A stretch of DNA of 64,000 nucleotides from Candidatus Saccharibacteria bacterium UBA6664 (lineage in GTDB: Bacteria; Patescibacteriota; Saccharimonadia; Saccharimonadales; Saccharimonadaceae). The translations under genes were made by a program, and so were the position numbers. Numbering within the stretch: position 1 is the first letter of the stretch; the number at the start of each line of letters is the position of its first letter. Location: positions 25,868 through 89,867 of the forward strand of contig DKKO01000003.1 of NCBI GenBank assembly GCA_002455275.1. Direction: 5' to 3'. Under the pieces are notes generated by a model that was given only the letters and a program-made list of their open reading frames with translations, was not told where the DNA came from and did no database searches. This document shows positions 41,913-51,084 of the stretch, piece after piece.

Positions 41913-44900
41913 TCCAGTAAAGCCTGCTCGAATGCTAGTATTCCCCTATAGTCTTGAGAAAACTCGCTCACATCGGGAAGGCTGAGCGCGACAATGTGTG
42001 CGTGAACGGCACGTACCAAGTTGGCAAACGTAGTTAATTCGTCGGCATCGAACACGAGATCGAGCTGGCTAATGGCTCCGGATGGAGTTGGCTCAACGAA
42101 TTGCAGGCTTGCCTGTTCAACAGTGTAGCTATGATAATCACGAGAATTTTCTACCAGCAATTTATAAAACATCAATTGCTGTTTGTATTTGTGCAACTTA
42201 ATCTTTTCAGCGTCGGTTTTCCCCTGCCAGCTAGTGGCGGCTTTACCTGTTTTGTAATCAACGATAGTCATAGACTTGGTCGACGTGTCGATACGTACTA
42301 AGTCGAGTGCTCCAGTAAGGTGTGCGTCACCCAGTCGGCTTTGCTGATGAGAGAAATTAAGCTCGGTAATATCATCTGGGCTGAAACTTTCGTATTTTTG
42401 TAGCAAAAATGCCGACAATACGTCGCTTCCACGCTGCAAGTATTTAGAAAGTTCGTTACTAGGTAGTCGATATTCTTGTAGTGCGATTTCGAAATCGTGC
42501 AGCACGTCTTCGAGCGGCTTCTTTTTCTTGGTGGCGCGAATATGGGCATGAGCACGCTGCAACGTTCGGTGAATGGCAGAACCGAAGGCAGCGCTTGGTG
42601 TCATGCTAGCAGGAAAATGGAGTAGATTGGTTTGTAAAAAATTTTCAGGTCCACCACGCGATACGTCGATGAACGTATTTAAGTGGGTAGCCGACAACTT
42701 GTATTCTTCAAGTAGTGGCGCGAGTAGCGTTTTCATGTCTGATTGTGGCAACGCAAGAAGCGGGTGATACCATTCCGTTTCGAGCTGGTGAATATGCTCG
42801 GCAGTTGCTACTTCCGGTTCAATATGCGGTTGCCACTGTTCACCTACTAAGAAACTGGCTGGTAGGGTCTCTTTGCCATTGGCATTGGCGCGTGAATAGC
42901 TAATGGTTAGGCTAGCACGGGCGCGGGTCATAGCCACGAAGAATAGACGCAGGCGCTCGTCGATAGTGTCACCGCTTGGCGCCAATGGTAGGTTCATTGG
43001 GTAAGAAATCTGGCGAGAGCGGCTACGCACTTGCTCGCCCCACATGTTGTCGGTTGCGCCGGCTATATACACGTGATCAAACTCGAGCCCTTTTGACTTG
43101 TGCGCTGTCATAAGTTGCACGGCGCCGCTGCTGAGTTCGCTGCGCGGTCTAATACTGGTAATACTGGCTCCCATGCTGGTATGAAGCGCTACGAATTCAA
43201 GTAGGTCTGGCAATGAGAGAGATTTGTCTGGCTGGTGCTCGCGAAGTTTTGTACGCAGCGTTCGCAAGGCTTCCAGGTGAGTAATATAGTCAGATGCGTG
43301 TGTGCTTCGATTTGCATCACCAAAGAAATACTCGAATAGTGGAGATGCATACTCTGGGCTATCATTCGTATCCGACGGAGTACCCATGAGATGATCGAGC
43401 ATATATTCGATAGGCTGGTAGCTACAAAGTTGAGCTGCTCCAACTAGCCAACCATGAAGTGGTTCGTAGGTTTTGTCTGCGGACATTTCTTCGAGCCAAC
43501 TGGTGCGGTTTTTCTGAGCGGTAAGGCTAAGTTTCCATAGCGATTTTGCGTCAATCTTCCAGGCTGGATGTGCAAGTAGGCGTGGCAAGAAGGCATTGGC
43601 GTTATCAAAGTTGCTCGATGCTAAGGCACATATTACTTCTGCAAGCGTGATAAGTTGCTCAATCGGTTCGAGTTCGAGCACATTGTCGCGGTGCTCGTAA
43701 TTTACAGGAATGTCAGCTGCCTGGAAATACGGTAATAATTGTGCTAGCTCGTGGTGCCTTCGCGCAAGTACCGCGATACTGCCTGGTTCGGTGCCTGCTG
43801 AAATTTTAGCCTGAATATCCGCTATGAGCGCTTGATGTTCATCGCTTGCGTGAGCGCACTCTCGTAGGTACACGCTCGCACCAGTGCTGCTTCGGTGTGC
43901 AGTCAATTCTTTGTTTATTTCATCGATGTATTGCTCTAGGCGTTGTGAGCCAAGTGTTATGACATCGCGTGCCGCTTGCAAAATGGGCTGAGCCGAACGG
44001 TAATTATCGGTAAGCGTAATTAGTTCGACTTGCTCGTGTTTGTCACGGAAATTCAAAATATTGCCGATTTCGGCGCCCTGGAAACTATATATTGCTTGGT
44101 CGTCATCACCTACAACCATAATGTTTGGTGAGTCGCCAGTGGGCGTGCTGGTAAGATTGTGCAAAATACGACTCTGCGCAAGGTTGGTATCTTGAAACTC
44201 GTCTACCAATATATACAGATATTTTTCTTGCAAGTTGAAACGAAGGTCGGGAAATACTTCCATAGCATGTACTACGCGCAGCACCATATCGTCAAAGTCA
44301 TACAGCCGTGCTTCCTGCATTTGCACGAGGTATTGGTAGTAGACATAGCTGACTGCTCGCAGCTTTGTATTGCGTTTTCGATCCTTAAATACAAAGTCGC
44401 CTGCCTCGTTTTTTTCAAGCCATGCGTTTTTCCACGCGGTGATTGGTTTGGTGCTGGCACTGGAACGAGCATCATCGATTGCGTGCGCAAGGCTTAACGC
44501 CATTATATTAGCAAGTGGCGCGATGCCTGGCGGCAATGAAGCTACTTCCTGAATTGCTAGCTTTTCAGAAACAGGCGCTAGCTGATCGGCGGTACCTTGT
44601 GAAATACGGCTAGAAAAAATTTCTGCTAAGTCACGTTCAACGCTGTCAAGCGCCAGGTCGTTACCGTCAAGAACCTGTAGTAGCTCCTCGTTGGTGAGGC
44701 CACTTTTTTTCAGTTCTGAAATAGCCTGCAACGTATCGCGAATGTGCACATATTCACCATCGAGTTTGCTAGCGAGCGGGTTGTTGTAGTCGAGTGTGTC
44801 GAAAATGCTTTGCACGATTTGGTAGCTCGCTAGCTCGTCTGCGGGGCGAAAGTCGGCTCCATGGTAAAAATATTCACTATAACGATTTATAATTTCACTG

Positions 44901-45181
44901 CCAAAGCTGTGAAAGGTATGAATCGCCACCTTGTAGGCATCACTGCCAATAATCTCGCTCAGACGTTCTCGCATCGCTGTAGCACCGCTCTCGGTAAACG
45001 TAAGGCACAAAATATTTTCAGGCAGTACATCAGTTTTAGCTAAGATATTAGCTACGCGCATGCTTAAGAGTTCAGTTTTACCAGTGCCTGGGCCCGCTAC
45101 TACCATTAAGGGGCCGTCAATATAATCGACCGCCTGCTTCTGCTTAGCATTAAGTTTTTTGTACCTCTCGGAGAAATCCAT
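41906..45181 (-). CDS. UvrD/PcrA-type helicase fused to a PD-(D/E)XK nuclease
   Basis: A 1091-residue superfamily 1 helicase. Walker A (GPGTGKTE) is at 30-37, VVGDDDQAIYSFQGA marks motif III, LITLTDNYRS motif IV, LMTAHKSKGLEFDHVYIAG motif V and RLFFVAMTRA motif VI. The C-terminal ~250 residues have ALDLVRID ... IVDYKTGKA, the catalytic core of RecB/AddB-like nucleases. It probably processes double-strand breaks, like an AddA or AdnA-type subunit. Confidence 0.92.
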   Translation of the reverse strand: MDFSERYKKLNAKQKQAVDYIDGPLMVVAGPGTGKTELLSMRVANILAKTDVLPENILCLTFTESGATAMRERLSEIIGSDAYKVAIHTFHSFGSEIINRYSEYFYHGADFRPADELASYQIVQSIFDTLDYNNPLASKLDGEYVHIRDTLQAISELKKSGLTNEELLQVLDGNDLALDSVERDLAEIFSSRISQGTADQLAPVSEKLAIQEVASLPPGIAPLANIMALSLAHAIDDARSSASTKPITAWKNAWLEKNEAGDFVFKDRKRNTKLRAVSYVYYQYLVQMQEARLYDFDDMVLRVVHAMEVFPDLRFNLQEKYLYILVDEFQDTNLAQSRILHNLTSTPTGDSPNIMVVGDDDQAIYSFQGAEIGNILNFRDKHEQVELITLTDNYRSAQPILQAARDVITLGSQRLEQYIDEINKELTAHRSSTGASVYLRECAHASDEHQALIADIQAKISAGTEPGSIAVLARRHHELAQLLPYFQAADIPVNYEHRDNVLELEPIEQLITLAEVICALASSNFDNANAFLPRLLAHPAWKIDAKSLWKLSLTAQKNRTSWLEEMSADKTYEPLHGWLVGAAQLCSYQPIEYMLDHLMGTPSDTNDSPEYASPLFEYFFGDANRSTHASDYITHLEALRTLRTKLREHQPDKSLSLPDLLEFVALHTSMGASITSIRPRSELSSGAVQLMTAHKSKGLEFDHVYIAGATDNMWGEQVRSRSRQISYPMNLPLAPSGDTIDERLRLFFVAMTRARASLTISYSRANANGKETLPASFLVGEQWQPHIEPEVATAEHIHQLETEWYHPLLALPQSDMKTLLAPLLEEYKLSATHLNTFIDVSRGGPENFLQTNLLHFPASMTPSAAFGSAIHRTLQRAHAHIRATKKKKPLEDVLHDFEIALQEYRLPSNELSKYLQRGSDVLSAFLLQKYESFSPDDITELNFSHQQSRLGDAHLTGALDLVRIDTSTKSMTIVDYKTGKAATSWQGKTDAEKIKLHKYKQQLMFYKLLVENSRDYHSYTVEQASLQFVEPTPSGAISQLDLVFDADELTTFANLVRAVHAHIVALSLPDVSEFSQDYRGILAFEQALLEK

Positions 45182-45203
45182 TCCTTCTTATTATACGGTA
45201 AAA

Positions 45204-45225
45204 CAAAAAAGTCACCGAAGTGACT
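45204..45225 (-). terminator. R2 terminator
   Basis: On the minus strand AGTCAC-TTCG-GTGACT followed by TTTTTTG: a UUCG tetraloop intrinsic terminator. Confidence 0.9.
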
Positions 45226-45600
45226 GTAGGCAAAGTTTATTGGCCGGCCTGCAGCCCAATGCGATCCGTGGGGAATGCGCACCGGGCTGCAGGCCTTGCT
45301 TGTGACGGGGGCCAATCCGTCACCGAGTAAATCGGGCTCTCGCCTCTGATCGACTCGCAACCGCCGGCCCTCTCAGGTTGCCGACTCGGCGACACGAATG
45401 GTGGTTCGCAAGGTCGCCTACTTCCTCCCAGCGGCCGAAGCACTTTTGCAGGGACGAGCCCGTGCACTGGAAGGTATTGCGCGCGAGACTGTCTCACCGG
45501 TGCGGGTCTCGGGTCCGCTAGGGTGTGACGTGGGGTGTCTCGCGATGGGGCCGGCTCTGGTAGCCGGCTGTGGGGTCGTCGAGTAGTTGACCGCCTCGAC
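45226..45600 (-). ncRNA. R2: GC-rich structured RNA, no ORF
   Basis: About 375-400 nt bounded by a consensus promoter and a UUCG terminator. Hairpins on the minus strand: GTCGAG/CTCGAC and GCCGGC/GCCGGC near the start, CGAGAC/GTCTCG (about 45480-45515), GGCGAC/GTCGCC (about 45386-45415), GCAACC/GGTTGC, GTGACGG/CCGTCAC (about 45300-45323), and a perfect 12-bp GGCCTGCAGCCC/GGGCTGCAGGCC (about 45249-45298). Reading frames here do not look like protein. Not matched to RNase P, tmRNA, 6S or SRP RNA. Confidence 0.65.
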
Positions 45601-45606
45601 CTTTTC

Positions 45607-45635
45607 ATTATGAACGATAATCAGTATTCTGTCAA
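45607..45635 (-). promoter_or_regulatory. R2 promoter
   Basis: On the minus strand TTGACA (45630-45635), 17-nt spacer, CATAAT (45607-45612). It is divergent from the leaderless promoter of the gene at 45666. Confidence 0.82.
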
Positions 45636-45665
45636 TTTTTGTCGTAAGTATGCTATTATACCCCT

Positions 45666-46154
45666 ATGGAACAAGAGATCTACGATGACATCGCTCTTGA
45701 GCAGATTGCCAAAAATAAGTTCGGGCTTGAAGTTGATATTGACCACGTCGTTCTGCGGAATGCACCTGTTAATCATGTGGCAAAAGCCACTCTATTTTTG
45801 ACCAAGAAAAAACAACTCTTGCTATATATAGGAGGCACCTCAAAACTATCACTTGGTGAAGTGCAAAAAATTGTGAGTCGGATGGGCTTGAAAGCCGAGC
45901 TGTATATGCCGCCGAAGGGACAGCCAAATTATTTCGACGAGATTGGCAAACAAAAATTTCGCGCGGTATTTCCTGGTAGACACAACCCTTCACTTGATGA
46001 TATTCGCTATTATCGAACGTTAGCTCCGTACAACCCTGCTTTAATTCAGATACATGAAGTAAAAAACGGCGAAGTGTACCAATTTGATACCGACGCCAGT
46101 GGCAATTGGCGCGTGGGCGCCAGGTTTGCCTACCGGCGAATTAAAACTAGCTAA
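45666..46154 (+). CDS. hypothetical protein
   Basis: A 162-residue protein with an alpha/beta pattern; residues 100-125 (RAVFPGRHNPSLDDIRYYRTLAPYNPALIQIHEV) look conserved but match no family I know. TATTAT (45654-45659) ends 6 nt before the ATG, so it is probably leaderless. Its stop meets the convergent methyltransferase gene. Confidence 0.6.
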   Translation: MEQEIYDDIALEQIAKNKFGLEVDIDHVVLRNAPVNHVAKATLFLTKKKQLLLYIGGTSKLSLGEVQKIVSRMGLKAELYMPPKGQPNYFDEIGKQKFRAVFPGRHNPSLDDIRYYRTLAPYNPALIQIHEVKNGEVYQFDTDASGNWRVGARFAYRRIKTS

Positions 46155-47573
46155 TTAGCGTAAATCGAGCACAACCAAGTGCTCTATGTGTGGTGTGCGT
46201 GGGAAAAAGTTGTACCCATTATGTGCGCGGATGCCATAGGCTTCAGCGAGCCTGGCAACATCGCGAGCCTGAGTAACCGGGTTGCAGCTGAGGTAAATAA
46301 TTCGCTCGGGTTTTTGATCGAGTAATTGCTCGATTACCGATTCGTGCAAGCCAGCACGAGGAGGATCGAGAATGATAGCTTTGTCTGTGCTGATGTGCTC
46401 TAGCGCATTCTCGCTGGCGGCGAGTACTGCAGTTGCATTGCTGCCTAGCTCGGTGATATTTCTTTTCATTTCTTGTACCGCTGCCGGGTCGAGTTCAACT
46501 AAAGTAGCGTGTTCGCCACCGATTGTTAAACCGATCGTACCCACGCCGCTATACATGTCTACGACTGGCTTGTCATTGAGCCATTGTTTCATGTCGCCAA
46601 GAGCCTGCAGATAGACTGGTATGTTTACTTGAAAAAAGCTTTCGGTGGCGTAATGAAATGAAACGCCAAGTAATTCATCTTGCAGTGTAGTGACACCAAA
46701 TGTTTCAAGGCGCTTGGTGATTTTGCTAGCTGGGCTACGCGGGTCGGAGTAAATTACCTCACCGCCTATAGCGCTTAATTCTTTTGCTTCAGCTTGGTGT
46801 ACGATATCTGGCAACTCGTCTTTTATATACAATTGCCACACACATTCACCTTTTTGATTGCAGCGAATCAGCAGCGTTTTTAGATTTCGAGCTTTTACCG
46901 CTTTTGTGCGCAGTAGGTTACGAATTTCGAGCGCGAGTTTCATGATTTCTGGGCGTGCCAAGCTCATGGTTTTGATTGGGACTTTACCTTTGCTGCCTCG
47001 CACAAAAAACGCTAGGTCAAGAGTTTCATCGCCGTTCGCCTTCTCGCCAACGGAATCATCCAAAACGGCTTCGTGCCGGGTTTCTGTTGCGCCCGCAGCA
47101 GCAGAAACTCGGGCTGCAGATGTTTTGGAAAATTCGTTAGCGAACGGCTCTACACGTACGGTATCGCCATACCAACTAAACTCTACTTTATTTCGATATT
47201 CATACTGCACTCCATCGCTATATACGTCGATTGGCTCTGGCAGCACAATGTCGTGAAGTTCAAACGCCTCTTCTATAAGAGCGGCTTTGTAGTGCTGTTC
47301 GGCCTCAAAGGTCATAATTTGCCAGGGACTGGTAGAAAGATAGCTAGTTGAGTCACGCGGCTCGATGCGTTGGTCGCTCGCAGTGTGAATTTCGATAACC
47401 TTGCCTTCTACGAAGGATGATTTTTGCTTGGTCAGCTGCACTGAAACGACTTCGCCCGGCAACCCACCCCAAGCAAACAGCTTTTTGCCACTTTCTAGCG
47501 TGCCAAGGACTTGCCCGCCTCCGACAATCCTATCAAGCGTTACGGTCTCGATTTTTAAGGGTTTCTTAGCCAC
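46155..47573 (-). CDS. RlmD/TrmA-type m5U RNA methyltransferase with in-frame palindromic insertion
   Basis: A 472-residue SAM-dependent uridine-5 methyltransferase of rRNA or tRNA. An N-terminal TRAM domain (1-60), YRNKVEFS in the central domain, VVDMYSGVGTIGLTI (SAM), DPPRAGL and the catalytic Cys in YLSCNP are present. Residues about 139-182 are an extra segment encoded by the same palindromic element as in dus; the frame is kept. It overlaps the DUF475 gene by eight nt. Confidence 0.88.
   Translation of the reverse strand: MAKKPLKIETVTLDRIVGGGQVLGTLESGKKLFAWGGLPGEVVSVQLTKQKSSFVEGKVIEIHTASDQRIEPRDSTSYLSTSPWQIMTFEAEQHYKAALIEEAFELHDIVLPEPIDVYSDGVQYEYRNKVEFSWYGDTVRVEPFANEFSKTSAARVSAAAGATETRHEAVLDDSVGEKANGDETLDLAFFVRGSKGKVPIKTMSLARPEIMKLALEIRNLLRTKAVKARNLKTLLIRCNQKGECVWQLYIKDELPDIVHQAEAKELSAIGGEVIYSDPRSPASKITKRLETFGVTTLQDELLGVSFHYATESFFQVNIPVYLQALGDMKQWLNDKPVVDMYSGVGTIGLTIGGEHATLVELDPAAVQEMKRNITELGSNATAVLAASENALEHISTDKAIILDPPRAGLHESVIEQLLDQKPERIIYLSCNPVTQARDVARLAEAYGIRAHNGYNFFPRTPHIEHLVVLDLR
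47045..47142 (-). repeat. in-frame palindromic element, copy 2 (in the RlmD/TrmA gene)
   Basis: Its arms match copy 1 in dus: right arm with flank 39 of 41 bases, left arm (CGCCAAC ... CCAAAACGGCTTCG) nearly as well. The centre differs and has its own hairpin (CGGGTTTCTG/CAGAAACTCGG). It encodes ANEFSKTSAA ... EAVLDDSVGEK in the same frame and orientation. Confidence 0.85.
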
Positions 47574-48618
47574 GTACTACCTTTTTGGCAGCTTGGCGAC
47601 TAGCGGCGACAGAGCTAACGATTGAGGCTGATACCAATATAATTCCGGCGAGACCTGCGATAAGTTCGGGAATATTAAAGAAAATCCCAGCTATAAGTAC
47701 CAGTGCAAGTACACCAATGGTGTAGTGAGCCCCGTGCTCGAGATATCGATATGCATGCAAAATGTGGCGTCGCACCATAAAAATGGTAAGCGAACGTACC
47801 CAAATAGCACCGATACCTAGGCCAATGGCGATGAGGATTACGTCTTTCGTAACCGCGAATGCGCCAATAACGCCATCGAAGCTAAAGCTCGCATCAAGAA
47901 TTTCGAGATATAAGAATGCCATGAAGCCTGCCAAGCCAGTTTTTAGTACGCCTTTTGCCGCCATGCGTTGACGACGAGCGAACAACTCAGCAAGCCCGTG
48001 GACAGCAATATATAGCGCTATACCGATTGCTCCAGCAAGGAATGTCTCGCGTGGTTCGGGATTGGCTGGAAGTAGCGAAATAGCTAGCAGCAACACAATA
48101 CAGATTACGGAATATAGCCACCACCTACTCATGTCTTGTAAAGGCTTTTCGATGATATCTATCCAGCGGACACGCCGGTTTTTATCGAAAAAGAAATGCA
48201 AGCAAAGCATCAGCAAGAACATGCCACCAAACGCCGCGATAGAAATATGAGCTTCGTGTAGCTCTTTGGCATACGCATCTGGATTATTGAGGGCCAAATT
48301 TAGCACTTCTCCTGGCGGTAAACCAGCCGTTATCATGACTATCAAAATAGGAAACACGATGCGCATGCCGATAACGGCAATAAGAATACCGACTGTAATA
48401 AAAATTGTGCGCCAAAATTCACTCACGGTGCTGAGCACTTTTGCGTTGATGATGGCATTTTCGAAGCTAAAGGTAATTTCTACCAATATCAGAACAGACG
48501 CAATAAAAAATGCAGCTGGCCCCATGTAGTAGCCGACCGCAGCCAAGCTGGCAATTGTGACAAGTCCGCTGATGAGGAAAATGCGTAGCGGATGGTGACG
48601 ATGTAGCAAATGTTTCAC
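47566..48618 (-). CDS. DUF475 (TerC-like) membrane protein
   Basis: A 350-residue protein with about nine membrane segments. EITFSFENAIINAKVL and LEILDASFSFDGVIGAFAVT carry the paired acidic motifs of the TerC/DUF475 group, linked to metal or tellurite resistance. GTG start with TATACT 7 nt upstream (48626-48631), probably leaderless. Divergent from a VIT-like gene. Confidence 0.85.
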   Translation of the reverse strand: MKHLLHRHHPLRIFLISGLVTIASLAAVGYYMGPAAFFIASVLILVEITFSFENAIINAKVLSTVSEFWRTIFITVGILIAVIGMRIVFPILIVMITAGLPPGEVLNLALNNPDAYAKELHEAHISIAAFGGMFLLMLCLHFFFDKNRRVRWIDIIEKPLQDMSRWWLYSVICIVLLLAISLLPANPEPRETFLAGAIGIALYIAVHGLAELFARRQRMAAKGVLKTGLAGFMAFLYLEILDASFSFDGVIGAFAVTKDVILIAIGLGIGAIWVRSLTIFMVRRHILHAYRYLEHGAHYTIGVLALVLIAGIFFNIPELIAGLAGIILVSASIVSSVAASRQAAKKVVRG

Positions 48619-48666
48619 TACAACCAGTATAGCGGTTTCAGCTGGTTTTTTGCTACACTCATAGGT

Positions 48667-49227
48667 ATGCGAATTGCCTCTACCTCACGTCATCACCCAT
48701 TACATGAACAGCGACGACAAACAAAAATCCCACTCGGAGCGCAGCGCTTTTTGGCTGCTTTTGAGGGCATTGAAGGAGGCTTTGCGATTGGTACGAGTAT
48801 CGTAGTAGCTCTCAGCGTTGGAGGTCTGTCAAACCGACTACTTCTTATAACTGCAATCGTGAGTATTGTCGTAAACGGCTTTAATACGGCCAGTGTGAAA
48901 TACAGCAGCGAACACTACCTCGATGAGCTAGATGGTCGCGAGAAAAAAAGCGCACTGACACAATATTTCATTCCTGCGTTTATCGAATTCGTGTCGTACT
49001 TTGCGATTAGCTTTGTGTCGGTAATCCCGTTGATTGTACTGCATAATACTGTTTTGGCGGTCTCGATTAGCGTAGTAATCACGCTGGTGATTCTATTTTT
49101 AGCAGGCTTTTTGCGCGCGTATATGCTGCAAATGCCACGTTGGCGCGATGCATGGGAAACTACCCTATTAGGCCTAGGAATTATTCTCGTAGGCCTAGTA
49201 TCGGGCTATGTAGTGCACTCACTATAA
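48667..49227 (+). CDS. VIT1/CCC1-like membrane protein
   Basis: A 186-residue protein. GIEGGFAIGTSIVVALSVGG resembles the first helix of VIT/CCC1 Fe/Mn transporters (DGIxxx), followed by four more hydrophobic segments. Shorter and more divergent than the second copy at 51085. TACACT lies 7 nt before the ATG. Confidence 0.6.
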   Translation: MRIASTSRHHPLHEQRRQTKIPLGAQRFLAAFEGIEGGFAIGTSIVVALSVGGLSNRLLLITAIVSIVVNGFNTASVKYSSEHYLDELDGREKKSALTQYFIPAFIEFVSYFAISFVSVIPLIVLHNTVLAVSISVVITLVILFLAGFLRAYMLQMPRWRDAWETTLLGLGIILVGLVSGYVVHSL

Positions 49228-49228
49228 T

Positions 49229-50449
49229 TTAGCGATGATGTGCTGGTGCGACGAATGTAAGTGCATTGCCAGTTTTGCCACCGCGACCGGTTCGGCCAAT
49301 ACGGTGAACATAATCATCGTACGTTGCGGGCTGATCGAAGTTGATTACGTGGGATACATCGGGTATATCAAGACCACGAGCGGCTACGTCAGTGGCTACC
49401 AGCACCTTCACGGTGTCGGTTTTGAAAGCCTTTAGTGCACGTTGGCGCTGCGATTGCGATTTGTTGCCGTGAATTGCTTCAGACGGAATGCCGCTTTTGC
49501 TCAAGCTATCCGCCAGGCGTTGCACGCCGTATTTTGTTTCGCCAAACACCAGTACTTTTTCAAAGTCATCTTTGCGAAGCATTTCTTCCAACAGCTCAAG
49601 TTTTTCAAGCTTATCGTGCGCCTCGATGATATTTTGCTCTACATGATCGCTGGTTTCACCAGTTCGTACCGACACAACTTCAGGATCTTTCATAAAGTCG
49701 TGAACTAGAGTCTGGATAGTTGGTGTCATGGTGGCGCTAAAGCACAATGTTTGGCGCTGTGACGGCAGCTGGCCGGCGATACGACGGATGTCGTTTATAA
49801 AGCCCATGTCGAGCATACGATCGGCTTCATCGAGTACGAAGACCGAGATGTCAGTAAGACGCAATGCACCGCGGTTTAAGAGGTCATTCAGGCGTCCAGG
49901 CGTGCCTATAATGATGTGTGGGTTGCGGCGAAGGTCACGGATTTGACGTTCGATATTGGTGCCACCAACGACTACTGTTGAATAGAGGTTCATACCGCGT
50001 GAAAATCGCTTGCATTCTGCGTCGATTTGTTGAGCTAGCTCACGGGTCGGTGCCATGATTAGTACTGCGTTACGCTGCTTGTCGCGCAGGTTGCTGAGTA
50101 TTGGCAGCAAGAAGGCGGCGGTTTTGCCTGTGCCGGTATTGGCAAGACCAATTACGTCTTTGCCTTCTAGGGCAAGTGGAATCGCCTGATCTTGAATAGC
50201 ACTTGGCGTATCGAAGCCAATCGTTGCTAGGTTTTGCTTTAGAGCGTCACGAAGCGCGAAATCGCTAAAACGATGCTGTGGCACATATGGTGCGACTTCA
50301 GTCAGCTTTGCTGCTTGGTTAATAAATTTACTAGGGTGAATCGTTTGCTTTTTTGGTCCACGACTAGCAGTGCGGGGTCGGCCGCCACTTCTAAATTTGT
50401 TGTTTGGTCGTGAGCCGCGCCCACGAAAAGAATTGCTTTTACGCTGCAT
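49229..50449 (-). CDS. DEAD-box RNA helicase
   Basis: A 406-residue RNA helicase: Q motif before SAIQDQAIP, ANTGTGKTAAF, PTRELAQQ, TPGRLND, VLDEADRMLDMGF, SAT and the C-terminal VATDVAARGLDIPDV and HRIGRTGRGG. A basic Gly/Arg-rich N-terminus (1-30) would bind RNA. Start at ATG 50449, because the upstream residues are not homologous. Likely in ribosome assembly or RNA decay. Confidence 0.93.
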   Translation of the reverse strand: MQRKSNSFRGRGSRPNNKFRSGGRPRTASRGPKKQTIHPSKFINQAAKLTEVAPYVPQHRFSDFALRDALKQNLATIGFDTPSAIQDQAIPLALEGKDVIGLANTGTGKTAAFLLPILSNLRDKQRNAVLIMAPTRELAQQIDAECKRFSRGMNLYSTVVVGGTNIERQIRDLRRNPHIIIGTPGRLNDLLNRGALRLTDISVFVLDEADRMLDMGFINDIRRIAGQLPSQRQTLCFSATMTPTIQTLVHDFMKDPEVVSVRTGETSDHVEQNIIEAHDKLEKLELLEEMLRKDDFEKVLVFGETKYGVQRLADSLSKSGIPSEAIHGNKSQSQRQRALKAFKTDTVKVLVATDVAARGLDIPDVSHVINFDQPATYDDYVHRIGRTGRGGKTGNALTFVAPAHHR

Positions 50450-50596
50450 GAATACCTTTCTTGTAGTCATATATTTGATGAACCACAAGATACATATTGT
50501 CAGTATGAGGCCAAGTATTCATCCAAGCGGATTGCCGCTTATCTATCTATTATAGCATAAGTAAAATATTTTGTCTACATTTCGTATACTAAGAGT

Positions 50597-51067
50597 ATGC
50601 AAAGCAAAGCACATGTTAGAAACGAAGCGCTTGCCTTTCGGGCATCGCTTGAACCACGCGAGGTTGCCGAGCGTTCGCGTATAGCGTTTACTCAGTTGCA
50701 AAATACAGTGGACTGGCCGAATATTCACTCGCTACATGTCTACCCTTCGCGCCACGATTGGCACGAGCTCGATACAGCGCCCCTGCTTGATTTTGTACGT
50801 CAAAACCATGCGCATATCCGCATAGAGCAGCCGGAGCCAAAAGCCACAACTCCGCTTCCAGACACTGTATTTGACTTGATTATAGTGCCTGTGGTGGCCT
50901 ACGATTCACATAATTATCGCCTGGGTATTGGCAGCGGCTGGTACGACAAATTTTTAGCAACTCAGCCGAATGCCCTAAGCGTGGGATTGGCCTTCAAAGA
51001 AACTCATAAAACATCGCTACCCAAGGAACAGCACGATATTCCACTGACAAAAATTATCGCCGTGTAG
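50597..51067 (+). CDS. 5-formyltetrahydrofolate cyclo-ligase family protein
   Basis: A 156-residue protein with the C-terminal RLGIGSGWYDKFLA motif that binds ATP and folate in MTHFS; it makes 5,10-methenyl-THF from 5-formyl-THF. The N-terminal KxxxR pattern (RNEALAFRASL) fits. TATACT (50585-50590) ends exactly 6 nt before the ATG: leaderless. Confidence 0.88.
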   Translation: MQSKAHVRNEALAFRASLEPREVAERSRIAFTQLQNTVDWPNIHSLHVYPSRHDWHELDTAPLLDFVRQNHAHIRIEQPEPKATTPLPDTVFDLIIVPVVAYDSHNYRLGIGSGWYDKFLATQPNALSVGLAFKETHKTSLPKEQHDIPLTKIIAV

Positions 51068-51084
51068 TTTGTTATACTACTTGT

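Noticed and set aside
45398..45586. 62-codon plus-strand ORF in R2
   Set aside because: No ribosome site or promoter on the plus strand; it runs antisense to a bounded ncRNA.
45237..45608. 123-codon minus-strand ORF
   Set aside because: Its ATG lies inside the -10 box of the R2 promoter and its Arg/Pro-rich sequence follows GC-rich hairpins; it is a random frame in ncRNA.
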